From assembly GCA_044353855.1 (NCBI GenBank), contig JBILBF010000002.1, positions 248,001 through 312,000 on the forward strand: 64,000 bases of DNA. The letters run 5' to 3'. The position numbers and the translations under genes are program-made. The notes beneath the pieces are model-generated. The model was not told where the DNA came from and ran no database searches. It was given only the letters and a program-made list of their open reading frames with translations. This DNA comes from UKL13-3 sp044353855 (GTDB lineage Bacteria > Bacteroidota > Bacteroidia > UKL13-3). Below, one piece after another: positions 1-8,197 of the stretch. Every line of letters starts with the position of its first letter. Position 1 is the stretch's first letter.

Positions 1-7
1 ATAATTT

Positions 8-127
8 ATGAAAAAAATAATTTTAGTTGCTTTGTGCGCAATTGCTTTAATTGGACTTAACTCTTGTAAAAGTTCATGCCCCAAGTTTCAATTAACTATT
101 GGGCAATCAATTACACTTACCCGTTAA
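8..127 (+). CDS. Small putative lipoprotein, 39 aa
   Basis: A short reading frame begins MKKIILVALCAIALIGLNSC. It has a lysine-rich start, a hydrophobic stretch and a lipobox-like LNSC, so residue 20 would be the lipidated cysteine. Only about 19 residues would remain on the mature protein. Small lipoproteins of this kind are common in Bacteroidota and function cannot be inferred. Its 3' end overlaps the 3' end of the convergent OsmC gene by about 11 bp. The upstream context is cut by the window edge, so no promoter can be judged. Confidence 0.45.
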   Translation: MKKIILVALCAIALIGLNSCKSSCPKFQLTIGQSITLTR

Positions 128-539
128 GGTTTTCCCCGAACACAAACACAATTTTCTGTTCAATATTAGGATGAATGCTTTTGGCTACTGGGCATTCATG
201 TGCAATTGATTCTAATTTTTCTTTCATACTTTCTGTAAGCATTTTGTTGTTCACCTTAAAATCAATTTCTATGGAAGCAATCCTTCTGGGGTTTGAGGCC
301 ATTATTTTTCGAACAGAAAGTGTACTCCCCTCTAATTGAATATCATCGTTTCGCATTAAAATGGCAACTGTTGTTACCATGCAACTGGCTAAAGCTACAG
401 CCACCAAATCAGTTGGTGAAAAACTTTGTGCTTTACCCATATTATCTAATGGAGCATCGGTAAAAAGTTGAGTGCTTGAATATACGTGCGTTGCAAATGT
501 TCGCAATTCACCTTGGTAAATCAATTCAGAAGTATTCAT
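117..539 (-). CDS. OsmC/Ohr family peroxiredoxin
   Basis: This is a 140-residue OsmC-family protein. Known members reduce organic hydroperoxides with a pair of cysteines in the cytoplasm. Both are visible: C53 in the ASCMV helix and C116 in HECPVAKSIH, the usual family spacing. The start at 539 (MNTSEL) is chosen over an in-frame TTG at 563. That TTG lies inside a TATGTTTG box (561-568) that looks like the -7 element of the gene's own promoter, so it would not be transcribed. The gene is divergent from the barrel-like gene at 587. The peroxide substrate is not predictable. Confidence 0.9.
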   Translation of the reverse strand: MNTSELIYQGELRTFATHVYSSTQLFTDAPLDNMGKAQSFSPTDLVAVALASCMVTTVAILMRNDDIQLEGSTLSVRKIMASNPRRIASIEIDFKVNNKMLTESMKEKLESIAHECPVAKSIHPNIEQKIVFVFGENLNG

Positions 540-560
540 AATTTTAGTACATTTGAAACT

Positions 561-568
561 CAAACATA
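561..568 (-). promoter_or_regulatory. Probable -7 element (TATGTTTG) for osmC-like gene
   Basis: The minus strand reads TATGTTTG, a match to the Bacteroidota -7 consensus TAnnTTTG. It lies 22 bp upstream of the MNTSEL start codon. No clear -33 TTTG was found at the expected 19-bp distance, so the call rests on the -7 box and its position. Confidence 0.45.
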
Positions 569-586
569 ATTAAAGCAATACTATAA

Positions 587-1336
587 ATGAACAGTTGGGT
601 AAAATTTTTGAGTATTACATTATGCTTAGTGGCTTATCATGCTATTGCTCAAAACCAAGCCATTACTGAAGCCCAATTATTTTACCGTAATCGTATCACT
701 TTTGGTGGAAACCTTAACAGCAGCAATTTGGGTGGCATCAATTTTAAATACGGATGGCATAAAACAGGCACCAAAAAAAACATTCTCGATATTGAGTTTG
801 CACGCGTGAAGCATCCCAAAGAAACCCGTATCAATGGTGTTTCTGAGAATCCTCAGAAATATACTTTTGGTAGGTTAAATATGCTTTTTTTGCTCCGCAC
901 GGGTTATGGTCAAACCCTATTTTTAACAGAGCGTCCTTACAAAAATGCTGTACAAGTCAATTTTAATTACAACGTAGGATTAAGTTCTGGATTCTTAAAA
1001 CCTGTATACCTAGATATTTTTTATCCCAACAGTGACGGCATTGGTGGGTTTGTTAAATCAGAGCGGTACAATCCAACTATTCATACCAATCAATCCCGTA
1101 TCTTTGGCAACTCTTCTTTTTTTGAAGGAATTGGTCGTACCAAAGCTCAACTGGGCGCATACGGACGAGGAAGTTTTTCGATTGAATGGGGGGAATTTCC
1201 TGAGGAGTTCCATTGTGTAGAAGCAGGTATCACCATTGATGCTTTTCCACAAGGATTATCCTTGATGGCATTTCAACCTCAAACAGTTTTATTATTTAAT
1301 TTTTTTATCGGTTACCAATTCGGTTGGAACAAATAA
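587..1336 (+). CDS. Putative outer-membrane or periplasmic beta-barrel-like protein
   Basis: This 249-residue protein starts with a clear signal peptide (hydrophobic stretch ending AIAQ). Alternating aromatic and polar strands and a C-terminal aromatic segment (FFIGYQFGW) follow, as expected of a small outer-membrane barrel. I do not recognise a named family. Its stop codon is four bases before lipA, so the two are probably co-transcribed. That may be simple genomic convenience rather than a functional link. Confidence 0.75.
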   Translation: MNSWVKFLSITLCLVAYHAIAQNQAITEAQLFYRNRITFGGNLNSSNLGGINFKYGWHKTGTKKNILDIEFARVKHPKETRINGVSENPQKYTFGRLNMLFLLRTGYGQTLFLTERPYKNAVQVNFNYNVGLSSGFLKPVYLDIFYPNSDGIGGFVKSERYNPTIHTNQSRIFGNSSFFEGIGRTKAQLGAYGRGSFSIEWGEFPEEFHCVEAGITIDAFPQGLSLMAFQPQTVLLFNFFIGYQFGWNK

Positions 1337-1340
1337 CAGC

Positions 1341-2207
1341 ATGATAGAATTACCCACACTTACAGAACAACGCATCAAAAAACCATCGTGGTTAAAAGTA
1401 AAATTGCCTACTGGAGAAAATTACCGTAAGGTACGCAAGCTGGTTGACGAATATAAATTACACACCATTTGCGAAAGCGGAAACTGCCCCAATATGGGCG
1501 AATGCTGGGGCGAAGGAACGGCTACTTTTATGATACTAGGCAATACCTGTACACGGAGTTGCTCTTTTTGTGCAGTGGCTACCGGACGCAATAATGAATA
1601 TGATACAGATGAACCCATGCGTGTGGCGGAGGCTATACGATTGATGGGCGTAAAACATGCAGTACTCACCTCGGTAAACCGCGATGGATTACCTGATAAA
1701 GGAGCAACTGTATGGGCTGATACCATTCGGTTTGTGAAACAACTCAACCCCAATACAACCATGGAAACGTTGATTCCTGATTTTATGAGCAAATGGGATT
1801 TGTTGTACCAAGTAATTGATGAAAAACCAGAAGTGGTATCGCATAATATGGAAACTGTAAAACGGTTGTACCGCAAAGTACGTCCGCAAGCCAAATACGA
1901 ACGCAGTTTGGAACAAACGTTGAAGACCAAAGAACGTGGCCGCAGAACCAAATCAGGCATTATGCTTGGGCTTGGCGAAACTGAGTCTGAAATTTTTGAA
2001 CTAATGGATGACTTGGTTGCTCATGGTTGCGATGTGTTAACCCTTGGTCAATATTTGCAACCAACCAAAATGCATTTGGCTGTTGAAGAATTTATAACGC
2101 CTGCACAATTTGATTATTTAAAAGTAGTAGGCATGGAAAAAGGATTTAAGTATGTAGAGTCGGGTGCATTGGTGCGCTCATCCTACCATGCCGAAAGACA
2201 TATATAA
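1341..2207 (+). CDS. lipA: Lipoyl synthase
   Basis: LipA is a radical-SAM enzyme that inserts two sulfurs into octanoyl groups on lipoyl domains of 2-oxoacid dehydrogenases and the glycine cleavage system. The 288-residue length is normal. The auxiliary 4Fe-4S ligands C44, C49 and C55 (CX4CX5C) are present. So are the radical-SAM triad C70, C74 and C77 (CxxxCxxC) and the C-terminal RSSY motif at about 279-282. It is the second gene of a likely two-gene transcript with the barrel-like protein. LipB, the octanoyltransferase, is not nearby. Confidence 0.97.
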   Translation: MIELPTLTEQRIKKPSWLKVKLPTGENYRKVRKLVDEYKLHTICESGNCPNMGECWGEGTATFMILGNTCTRSCSFCAVATGRNNEYDTDEPMRVAEAIRLMGVKHAVLTSVNRDGLPDKGATVWADTIRFVKQLNPNTTMETLIPDFMSKWDLLYQVIDEKPEVVSHNMETVKRLYRKVRPQAKYERSLEQTLKTKERGRRTKSGIMLGLGETESEIFELMDDLVAHGCDVLTLGQYLQPTKMHLAVEEFITPAQFDYLKVVGMEKGFKYVESGALVRSSYHAERHI

Positions 2208-2301
2208 GTAGACATTCACTAGCCTAACTAAAATCATTTACGTTTTCACGCAGGTTAACATTAGCAGTACACAGCAATCCGTATGTGGGGAGAAACCGTG
2301 T

Positions 2302-3147
2302 TTAATTTCCCGCCAAACTACCTGCTGCAGCCAAAACCGATCCTTTTTCCAAACCCGCGTGTTGTGTAGCTGTTGCGTTATGTACGATGTGTGTGTATGC
2401 TCCATCCCAAAGATCAATACGTTTTTGTAATGATTCTATAGTTGCCTTTTCTGCTTGGTCCCAACATGCTTGGTCTGTTCCACAAAGGTTTGCTGTCATT
2501 TGTAAAGCTAAATGACTATGATGGTCTCCATCAACTTCTATATGTCTTTCAAGATAATATTTGAAAATTTCTATACTGTTTGGAAAGTTGCTATGAATAT
2601 CATTTACAATTGAAACAAACATTCCGGGTATAAGGTCTTCACGACCAAATGTAAAAATTGCTGATTGCAAATAATGTTTATCACTGCCAATGATGCTAAA
2701 CGTAAAATCAACAAAGTCTTTTGCTGCTGTGGGGGTTTTGGCTTCTGCAAAAGCTGTTTTAAAGTCGCCCGTTTTTTTCAACACATCAATAAACAGTTCA
2801 ATCTGAGTAGTGTCTGCCTCACATTGTTTCATAGCGTCAATGTATAATTCAAAATGGCTTTTTCTAACACCATTTAAGTCAACATCAGATTCTTCACCAA
2901 CAACAATTTCGTTAATAAGGTATCTAGTATCAGCAGAGCCTTTGGGAAACCACGGAACTGATGTGCACGTTAGGTTTTGTTGAAGTGTTTTGAGTAACGA
3001 CATAAAATCCCAAACTGCATACACATGGTATTGCATAAACACTTTTAAGTCGTTTATATCTTTAATTACGGAATATACCTTGTGGTTAATTATTTCTTGT
3101 CTTAGAGGCTCAATGGTCTTTCTAATTTTTTCTATTTGTTCTGACAT
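2302..3147 (-). CDS. DUF3050 family protein (heme-oxygenase-like fold)
   Basis: This 281-residue protein resembles the DUF3050 family, from its N-terminal HKVYSVIKDINDLKVFMQYH region, the VPWFPKG segment and the EIVVGEESD segment. The family is predicted to adopt the all-helical heme-oxygenase/TENA-like fold. The acidic and histidine residues (E/D in VVGEESDVD, H-rich RHIEVDGDHHSH) could ligate a di-metal centre as in other HO-like oxidases, but this is inference. The substrate is unknown. It stands alone between lipA (convergent) and a divergent propeller gene. Confidence 0.82.
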   Translation of the reverse strand: MSEQIEKIRKTIEPLRQEIINHKVYSVIKDINDLKVFMQYHVYAVWDFMSLLKTLQQNLTCTSVPWFPKGSADTRYLINEIVVGEESDVDLNGVRKSHFELYIDAMKQCEADTTQIELFIDVLKKTGDFKTAFAEAKTPTAAKDFVDFTFSIIGSDKHYLQSAIFTFGREDLIPGMFVSIVNDIHSNFPNSIEIFKYYLERHIEVDGDHHSHLALQMTANLCGTDQACWDQAEKATIESLQKRIDLWDGAYTHIVHNATATQHAGLEKGSVLAAAGSLAGN

Positions 3148-3392
3148 GATTGCTTATTTTTTTCCATTGTTAACACATCAAAAGGGTAAAAGTTTGCATG
3201 GTATACTCTCTTTTTTAGATCCCTTTTTTGATGAATAAAACTAACTCGTTAACTTACTAACATACCATATTTCGTTTCCACAAATTATTTATCTTAGCAA
3301 GTCAAATTAATATTCCGTAATAGACAATACCGCAAAGCCTTGAACCGCTTTGGGTATCCCCTATTACTATCAGGCGATCAAAAAATAGTAAC

Positions 3393-4463
3393 ATGAAAAA
3401 AATACAACTCCTCTACCTATTGTTTGCCATACTGGTATACAACGTATCCTATGGACAACAAACCTACACTTGGGAAAAACTTAATACAGAACCTTATACA
3501 GGAAAACAAGACGATATATTTTTTGTAGATGAAAACAATGGTTGGTATGTAAATGGCTACGGCAAAATATACCATACTACAGACGGTGGTCAACATTGGA
3601 AAGTGCAATTGGAAAAAAAGGGAACATTTTTTAGGTGTATCGCTTTTATGGATAGTATACATGGATTTGCTGGTACAGTGGGAACGGATTATTTTCCGAA
3701 TGTAACCGATACGATTCCATTGTATAAAACGGTAAATGGAGGAGAAAACTGGGAACCTGCAACCTATGCAGGCAATAATATTAAAGGACTGTGTGCATTG
3801 GACATTGTAAAAGAAGCATACATCAACCTTGGTGAGATTGGTTATAAATACTATATTTACGGTGTGGGAAGGGTTGGTAGTCCTGCAAATATGATGGTAA
3901 GCCACAACAATGGAAATACTTTTACCAGTATGGATATGAGTAACTATTGTAGTGCGTTATATGATATAAAAATGTTTAACAAAATGGAGGGATTTGCTTG
4001 TGCCTCTATCGAAAATAGCCATGCAGTTATCCTGCATACCAAGGATCAAGGAAAAACATGGCAAAAAGTATATGAAAGTAACAGGCCATATGAAATATCT
4101 TGGAAAATCTTCTTTCCATCTCCAAAAGTTGGGTATGCTACTATTCAAAGTTATAATCCTGATACAACCGTTGTGACGCAACATTTTATTAAAACCACCA
4201 ATGGTGGAAAAAAATGGAAAGAATATGAACTATGCAAAGAGTACAAAGCAAGGTCGTTTGGTATAGGGTTTATAGACGAAAACCATGGATTTATTGGCAC
4301 GATGCATACTGGTTTTGAAACCCATAACGGAGGAAAAAAATGGACCAACGTAAACTTAGGTAAGGCTTGTAATAAAATTAGAATCATCACATCCCCTGAT
4401 GGAAGCAAGTATGGTTATGCCATTGGCGTGCATGTGTTTAAACTAAAAATAAACACCAACTAA
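3393..4463 (+). CDS. Secreted Asp-box beta-propeller (YCF48/BNR-like) protein
   Basis: This 356-residue protein begins with a signal peptide (MKKIQLLYLLFAIL...SYGQ). It carries at least five Asp-box repeats of the S/T-x-D/N-x-G-x-x-W type: TTDGGQHW, TVNGGENW, TKDQGKTW, TTNGGKKW and THNGGKKW. These mark a beta-propeller like those of YCF48 and sortilin-type proteins. No C-terminal T9SS sorting domain is evident, so it is probably periplasmic or surface-exposed by another route. Such propellers usually bind proteins or glycans; the ligand is unknown. Confidence 0.85.
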   Translation: MKKIQLLYLLFAILVYNVSYGQQTYTWEKLNTEPYTGKQDDIFFVDENNGWYVNGYGKIYHTTDGGQHWKVQLEKKGTFFRCIAFMDSIHGFAGTVGTDYFPNVTDTIPLYKTVNGGENWEPATYAGNNIKGLCALDIVKEAYINLGEIGYKYYIYGVGRVGSPANMMVSHNNGNTFTSMDMSNYCSALYDIKMFNKMEGFACASIENSHAVILHTKDQGKTWQKVYESNRPYEISWKIFFPSPKVGYATIQSYNPDTTVVTQHFIKTTNGGKKWKEYELCKEYKARSFGIGFIDENHGFIGTMHTGFETHNGGKKWTNVNLGKACNKIRIITSPDGSKYGYAIGVHVFKLKINTN

Positions 4464-4714
4464 GGATAAGGCTTCTGCTATCTATGTTTTGGTTAAAATA
4501 GCGTTACTCCTAATAGCTATCGTGGCCGCAGACCGCCAACTGGCTTAGGTTAAAGAATATTGGTATGACCACAAAAGCCCAGCTGTTTACAACAAATACA
4601 GTGTTAGCGTTTAAAAAGGTCAATGAAACTATTCAATTGTGTAGCATCGCAAGGTTGGATTGAAGATACATTAAAAACCTAGCTTAATAGCATTACACTC
4701 ATTGAAGAACAATC

Positions 4715-5806
4715 TTATTGTTTGATTATTTTTTTACGGTAAAGCTGATTGTTGCTTTCTAACACCAGCACATATAGGCCAACTGGCAATAGTGTTACAT
4801 CCACTGTTGTAAGGTTGGTTGTATGCAATACCAATTGACCTGAGGTGTTGAAAAAACGTACATGATTGTCACTCAAATGGGATGGTAACGTTAACAATTC
4901 TTGAACAGGGTTAGGGATCAAAAAATCAATCATGGAGAGGTTGGTTGTACCCACTGTGTTTTGATACACACGCACATAATCAATTTCCATCGTTGCTCGG
5001 GTAAAATTGCTGGGAATACTTCCTGCTACACCACCCATGGCAATATTCATGAGCAAATATTGATCAGCAATAAAAGGCCAAGTTGATGCATTTTTGATGG
5101 ATGGGTTGTAGGTATAAAAAGCAATATTATCTAGTAAAAAGGTGATTTGATTGGGCGACCAATTCATGGAATAGACATGAAAATCATTACCCAGATTATT
5201 GGCTATGGTTCCCTCCTTGTCTATCGTATTTCCAAACGATGATGGAGTGTGAATGGCGCTTTGAATAAAGCCGGTTGGTTTTGAAGGTGTGATGCCGTGT
5301 TCCATGATATCAATTTCGCCACAAGCCGGCCATGGGGTGTTGCCATGGTTGGCAGCAAAAAATCCGCCTGGCTCGCTTATGTTTTTTCCCAATAACCACA
5401 ATGCCGGCCATGTACCTTGTTGGGTTGGTATTTTTGCTTTAATATCAACCCTGCCATTGGTAAATGCAACTTTTGAATTTAACCTGGCCGAAGTGTATGC
5501 TTTTGTAACACCTTGATTGGTGTAATTTTCTTTAATGGCGGTTATTTTCAATACCCCATTTTCGACAACAGCATTTTTTAATTGATTGGTATAATGTTGC
5601 ACCTCCCCATTATACCAGCTGCCCCCATCGGGCAGTTGTGTTTGATGATGCCATTTGGTTGGATCTATCGCTCCGTTTTGGTTAAACTCATCCGACCAAA
5701 CGAGTTGGTTGTAGGTTACATCCACTTGTGCGTAGGCAAGCCTCAACATAAAGAAAAAAACAAGGAAAGGGTAAGTGGTTATTGTTTGCATATTGTTTTT
5801 TGGCAT
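4715..5806 (-). CDS. Secreted GH16 endo-beta-glucanase with T9SS type A sorting domain
   Basis: This is a family 16 glycoside hydrolase, a laminarinase or related beta-1,3(4)-glucanase. With the start used here the catalytic ExDxxE lies at E164, D166 and E169 (GEIDIMEHG). Other GH16 features are the N-terminal VWSDEFN motif and the PALWLLG strand. The last ~75 residues (FLIPNPVQELL ... KKIIKQ) form a type IX secretion C-terminal domain, so the enzyme is exported or surface-attached. The start at 5806 (MPKNNM) gives a lysine before the hydrophobic signal core. A start at 5791 is possible. The longer TTG-initiated frame to 5869 is unlikely. Confidence 0.92.
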   Translation of the reverse strand: MPKNNMQTITTYPFLVFFFMLRLAYAQVDVTYNQLVWSDEFNQNGAIDPTKWHHQTQLPDGGSWYNGEVQHYTNQLKNAVVENGVLKITAIKENYTNQGVTKAYTSARLNSKVAFTNGRVDIKAKIPTQQGTWPALWLLGKNISEPGGFFAANHGNTPWPACGEIDIMEHGITPSKPTGFIQSAIHTPSSFGNTIDKEGTIANNLGNDFHVYSMNWSPNQITFLLDNIAFYTYNPSIKNASTWPFIADQYLLMNIAMGGVAGSIPSNFTRATMEIDYVRVYQNTVGTTNLSMIDFLIPNPVQELLTLPSHLSDNHVRFFNTSGQLVLHTTNLTTVDVTLLPVGLYVLVLESNNQLYRKKIIKQ

Positions 5807-6257
5807 TGCAGCAAGCTTTCCCATGCCAGCTTCGGGTGTCGCATGAGGAGGTTTTAATGATTGAGCCAAGTTAATATAAAATTTGTTTCCTTAACCATCC
5901 CTCTTATGCGCCCCCTTTTGTTTGTTTAGCCAAGGAAAATAACCCTTTGCCTGCTTTGTATAAAAATTAATCCATTCATATATAGTTGCTTGTGTTCTCA
6001 CCAAAGCAATTAGCGTATTTATGCCCTTGCGGGGAGCATAAAATTTGTGTTAGCTTCCATTTTAATAGATGGGAGGTTTTATGTTGAGTTAGGGATGTAA
6101 ATACAAAAACTAGGTTCAATGATACAAAAGCAAAAACCTTTGTATATCTCAATATTGGAATTAAAAACGATGGTTTCCATCGCATATAAGCCATTTAGTA
6201 GCAAGGCGAGATAAACTTACTTTAGAAAAACTTCACTGCTGAAGTAAATTCATTTAT
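5807..6257. other. Intergenic region with no recognised gene
   Basis: About 450 bp separate the GH16 start from the repeat array in front of fic. Short open frames on either strand lack family resemblance and coding-like composition. A small palindrome, ACTTCA-CTGC-TGAAGT, lies at 6230-6245. I see no RNA gene or terminator. Confidence 0.4.
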
Positions 6258-6350
6258 CGTATCAAAATCAAATCTAATCATATCAAATCGTATCAATCCG
6301 TACTTGTGATTTGCAATCATAATCGTATATTTGCGTATCATATCGTATCA
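6258..6350 (+). repeat. Helically phased CGTATCA box array upstream of fic
   Basis: Copies of CGTATCA or near copies begin at 6258, 6279 (CATATCA), 6289, 6324 (CGTATAT), 6334 and 6344. The start-to-start distances are 21, 10, 35, 10 and 10 bp, close to whole or half helical turns. The boxes cover the -35 side, the -7 box and the presumed transcription start of fic. The arrangement resembles a multi-site operator and could serve autoregulation by the winged-helix tail of the Fic protein. Chance expansion of a short repeat is the alternative. Confidence 0.55.
6304..6333 (+). promoter_or_regulatory. Probable fic promoter (TTG-N19-TATATTTG)
   Basis: TTG at 6304-6306 is followed after 19 bp by TATATTTG at 6326-6333, a match to the Bacteroidota -33/-7 pattern. 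Transcription would start around 6340, giving a leader of roughly 13 nt before the ATG at 6353. The -7 box overlaps one CGTATCA-like repeat. Confidence 0.6.
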
Positions 6351-6352
6351 AA

Positions 6353-7393
6353 ATGAACAACGAGGTATATAATTTCAAACTTAATATTGATTGGAAGCTT
6401 ATTAATTTAATCAGCGAAATAGATCGTTTTGATGCAAATTGGACAGCTATAGAACGAAAAGAAGGACAAAGCCTCAAAGAGTTAAAAAGCATTGCTACCG
6501 TTCGAAGTGTCGGTGCTTCAAACCGAATTGAAGGCAACAGAATGAGTGATGAAGAAGTAGACGTTTTACTTCAAAAAATTGACATAGCCAAACTTACTGA
6601 CAGAGATTCGCAGGAAGTAGTTGGTTATTTTGAAGTATTAGATTTGATCACTGAATCATATCAAAATATCAGCCTTTCTGAAAGTCATTTAAAAAGCTTA
6701 CACAATACATTAATGAAATACAGTGCCAAAGATTTATGGCATAAAGGCAATTATAAGCAACATAGTAACGCGGTAGAAGCCTCATTTCCTGAAGGAACAA
6801 AACAAATCATTTTTCAAACTACAGAAGCGGGTTTTGCAACCGAAAATGCAATAAGAGCTTTACTTGATTGGTATAATGTCGAAACGGAAGTTCATGCATT
6901 AATCAAAATTGCAACTTTTGTTTATGAATTTTTGAGCGTTCATCCTTTCCAAGACGGAAACGGCAGATTGAGCCGATTAATATCAACACTATTACTCCTG
7001 AATAAAGGATACAAGTGGATACAATACGTGAGTTTTGAACACGAAATAGAGAGTAGAAAAAACGAATACTATCAAGTTCTAAGAAGTTGTCAGGCACAAC
7101 GCCCAAATGAAGATGTAACCGTTTGGATACATTTCTTTTTGAATTGCTTGTCAAATATCCAAATTCAATTGCTAACTAAATTGCAACAAAGCGGTTTGGA
7201 AGCACAACTTTCGCATAAGGAAAAATCAATATATACAATTATTCAAAACCGTCCGAATATCCAATCGGGTGAAATTGCAATAAAGTTGGCCATACCTGCG
7301 CCAACAGTAAAACGTATTTTGTCAGAGTTGATTAACAAAGGATTGATTGAAAAACAAGGAAGTGGACGCAATGTTAGCTACTCGATAAAATGA
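6353..7393 (+). CDS. Fic family protein (AMPylator) with C-terminal winged HTH
   Basis: Fic enzymes transfer AMP or another phosphate-linked group to protein hydroxyls. The core motif HPFQDGNGRLSR is at H197-R208, with the general base H197, D201 and R208 intact. An inhibitory-helix motif SNRIEGN (S56 to N62, SxxxE[G/N]) precedes the Fic core, making this a class II, self-inhibited Fic protein. Residues ~288-346 form a winged helix-turn-helix (IQSGEIAIKL ... VKRILSELINKGLIEK), a fusion common in chromosomal Fic proteins. The phased repeat array in its promoter fits autorepression. The target protein is unknown. Confidence 0.93.
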   Translation: MNNEVYNFKLNIDWKLINLISEIDRFDANWTAIERKEGQSLKELKSIATVRSVGASNRIEGNRMSDEEVDVLLQKIDIAKLTDRDSQEVVGYFEVLDLITESYQNISLSESHLKSLHNTLMKYSAKDLWHKGNYKQHSNAVEASFPEGTKQIIFQTTEAGFATENAIRALLDWYNVETEVHALIKIATFVYEFLSVHPFQDGNGRLSRLISTLLLLNKGYKWIQYVSFEHEIESRKNEYYQVLRSCQAQRPNEDVTVWIHFFLNCLSNIQIQLLTKLQQSGLEAQLSHKEKSIYTIIQNRPNIQSGEIAIKLAIPAPTVKRILSELINKGLIEKQGSGRNVSYSIK

Positions 7394-7441
7394 TTAATTT
7401 AATAGAAATATACACAAATAAATATCGAAATCACCCAGCTA

Positions 7442-7499
7442 CTAACAGCGCACAAGCGCAACCCGAAAAGGGTATGCGCCTTTGCGCGGCACGTTAGGC
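7442..7499 (+). repeat. Integron attC-like hairpin
   Basis: The segment runs from CTAAC (7442-7446) to GTTAGGC (7493-7499). The latter is a perfect match to the attC R' consensus GTTRRRY and is complementary to the former. Between them, nested stems are visible (GCGCACAA with TTTGCGC; GCGCAACCC with GGGTATGCGC around a GAAA loop) with unpaired bases, the shape of a folded attC bottom strand. It sits just upstream of higBA. No integron integrase is in the window. Confidence 0.55.
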
Positions 7500-7548
7500 C
7501 GCATTGCTCGGACAAATTTCCCTTCTTTAGGATACGATTTAAATAAAG

Positions 7549-7579
7549 TTTGTTTTTTTATTTTGGTTACTTACCTTTG
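7549..7579 (+). promoter_or_regulatory. higBA promoter (TTTG-N19-TACCTTTG)
   Basis: TTTG at 7549-7552 and TACCTTTG at 7572-7579 are separated by exactly 19 bp, a full match to the Bacteroidota promoter pattern. The toxin ATG is 25 bp downstream. Confidence 0.75.
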
Positions 7580-7590
7580 ACGTAAGTAAC
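7566..7590. promoter_or_regulatory. Perfect 9-bp inverted repeat, probable HigA operator
   Basis: GTTACTTAC (7566-7574) and GTAAGTAAC (7582-7590) are exact reverse complements with a 7-bp spacer. The palindrome covers the -7 box of the higBA promoter, which lies half in the left arm and half in the spacer. An XRE-type antitoxin dimer bound here would block initiation, the usual autoregulation of higBA-type modules. The binding is inferred. Confidence 0.7.
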
Positions 7591-7603
7591 GCGAGACAAT
7601 ACT

Positions 7604-7885
7604 ATGATTATTTCATTTGGGGACAAGGAAACTCAGAAAATTTGGTTAGGCGAAAGAGTTAAGGGGTTCTCGACAGAAATTCAGGAAACAGCCCGTAGAA
7701 AGTTGAGAATGCTAAACAACTCTCAAGACCTTAACGACCTAAAGATTCCTCCATCCAATAAGCTTGAAAAATTGAAGGGGAATTTGAAGGACTTTTATTC
7801 CATTCGAATTAACATTCAATGGAGAATTATATTTAAATGGAGTAATGGTAATTCAGAAGAAGTTCAAATTATAGACTATCATTAA
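7604..7885 (+). CDS. higB: HigB-like RelE/ParE-superfamily toxin
   Basis: This 93-residue protein has the shape of host-killing HigB toxins: ribosome-dependent mRNA interferases of the RelE fold. Recognisable parts are the helical ETARRKLRMLNN segment, the LEKLKGNLKDFYSIRIN strand pair with R68, the QWRIIFKW strand and the terminal IIDYH. It precedes its antitoxin, the order typical of higBA, with a 12-bp gap. The promoter and a palindromic operator lie directly upstream. Confidence 0.92.
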   Translation: MIISFGDKETQKIWLGERVKGFSTEIQETARRKLRMLNNSQDLNDLKIPPSNKLEKLKGNLKDFYSIRINIQWRIIFKWSNGNSEEVQIIDYH

Positions 7886-7897
7886 AAAAATAGTGAC

Positions 7898-8197
7898 ATG
7901 AAAAAACTAAAAAACATTCATCCCGGAGAAATTTTATTGGAGGAATTTCTTGTTCCTTTGGACATCACTGCTTACAGACTTTCCAAGGACCTAGGTATCC
8001 CACAGACTCGTGTATCGGAAATTATTAAAGGTAACAGACGCATTACCGCGGACACTGCATTAAGACTTTCAAAATACTTTGGAAACAATGCAAAGTTCTG
8101 GCTCGGACTTCAAGACGACTTTGACATTGAAGAAGAAAATAATCAGAAGAAAGCTGAGCTAGACGCCATCAAGCATCATGACCGCAACGCTGCATAA
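7898..8197 (+). CDS. higA: HigA-like XRE antitoxin
   Basis: This 99-residue XRE-family antitoxin begins IHPGEILLEEFLVP, the hallmark start of HigA/VapI-type proteins. The helix-turn-helix is YRLSKDLGIPQTRVSEIIKGNRRIT, followed by TALRLSKYFGNNAKFWLGLQ. It should bind and neutralise the upstream toxin and repress the shared promoter. The stop codon overlaps a GCATAAC sequence that may belong to a second attC-like site. Confidence 0.94.
   Translation: MKKLKNIHPGEILLEEFLVPLDITAYRLSKDLGIPQTRVSEIIKGNRRITADTALRLSKYFGNNAKFWLGLQDDFDIEEENNQKKAELDAIKHHDRNAA

Noticed and set aside
1421..1960. 179-codon minus-strand frame opposite lipA
   Set aside because: It is antisense to a clear lipA with all iron-sulfur motifs; no family resemblance.
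4464..4714. Possible small peptide frame (MKLFNCVASQ...) between the propeller and GH16 genes
   Set aside because: Only 19 codons, no promoter and no recognisable feature.
5976..6194. 72-codon minus-strand frame between GH16 and fic
   Set aside because: No family resemblance, signal or promoter support; the composition looks like intergenic AT-rich sequence.
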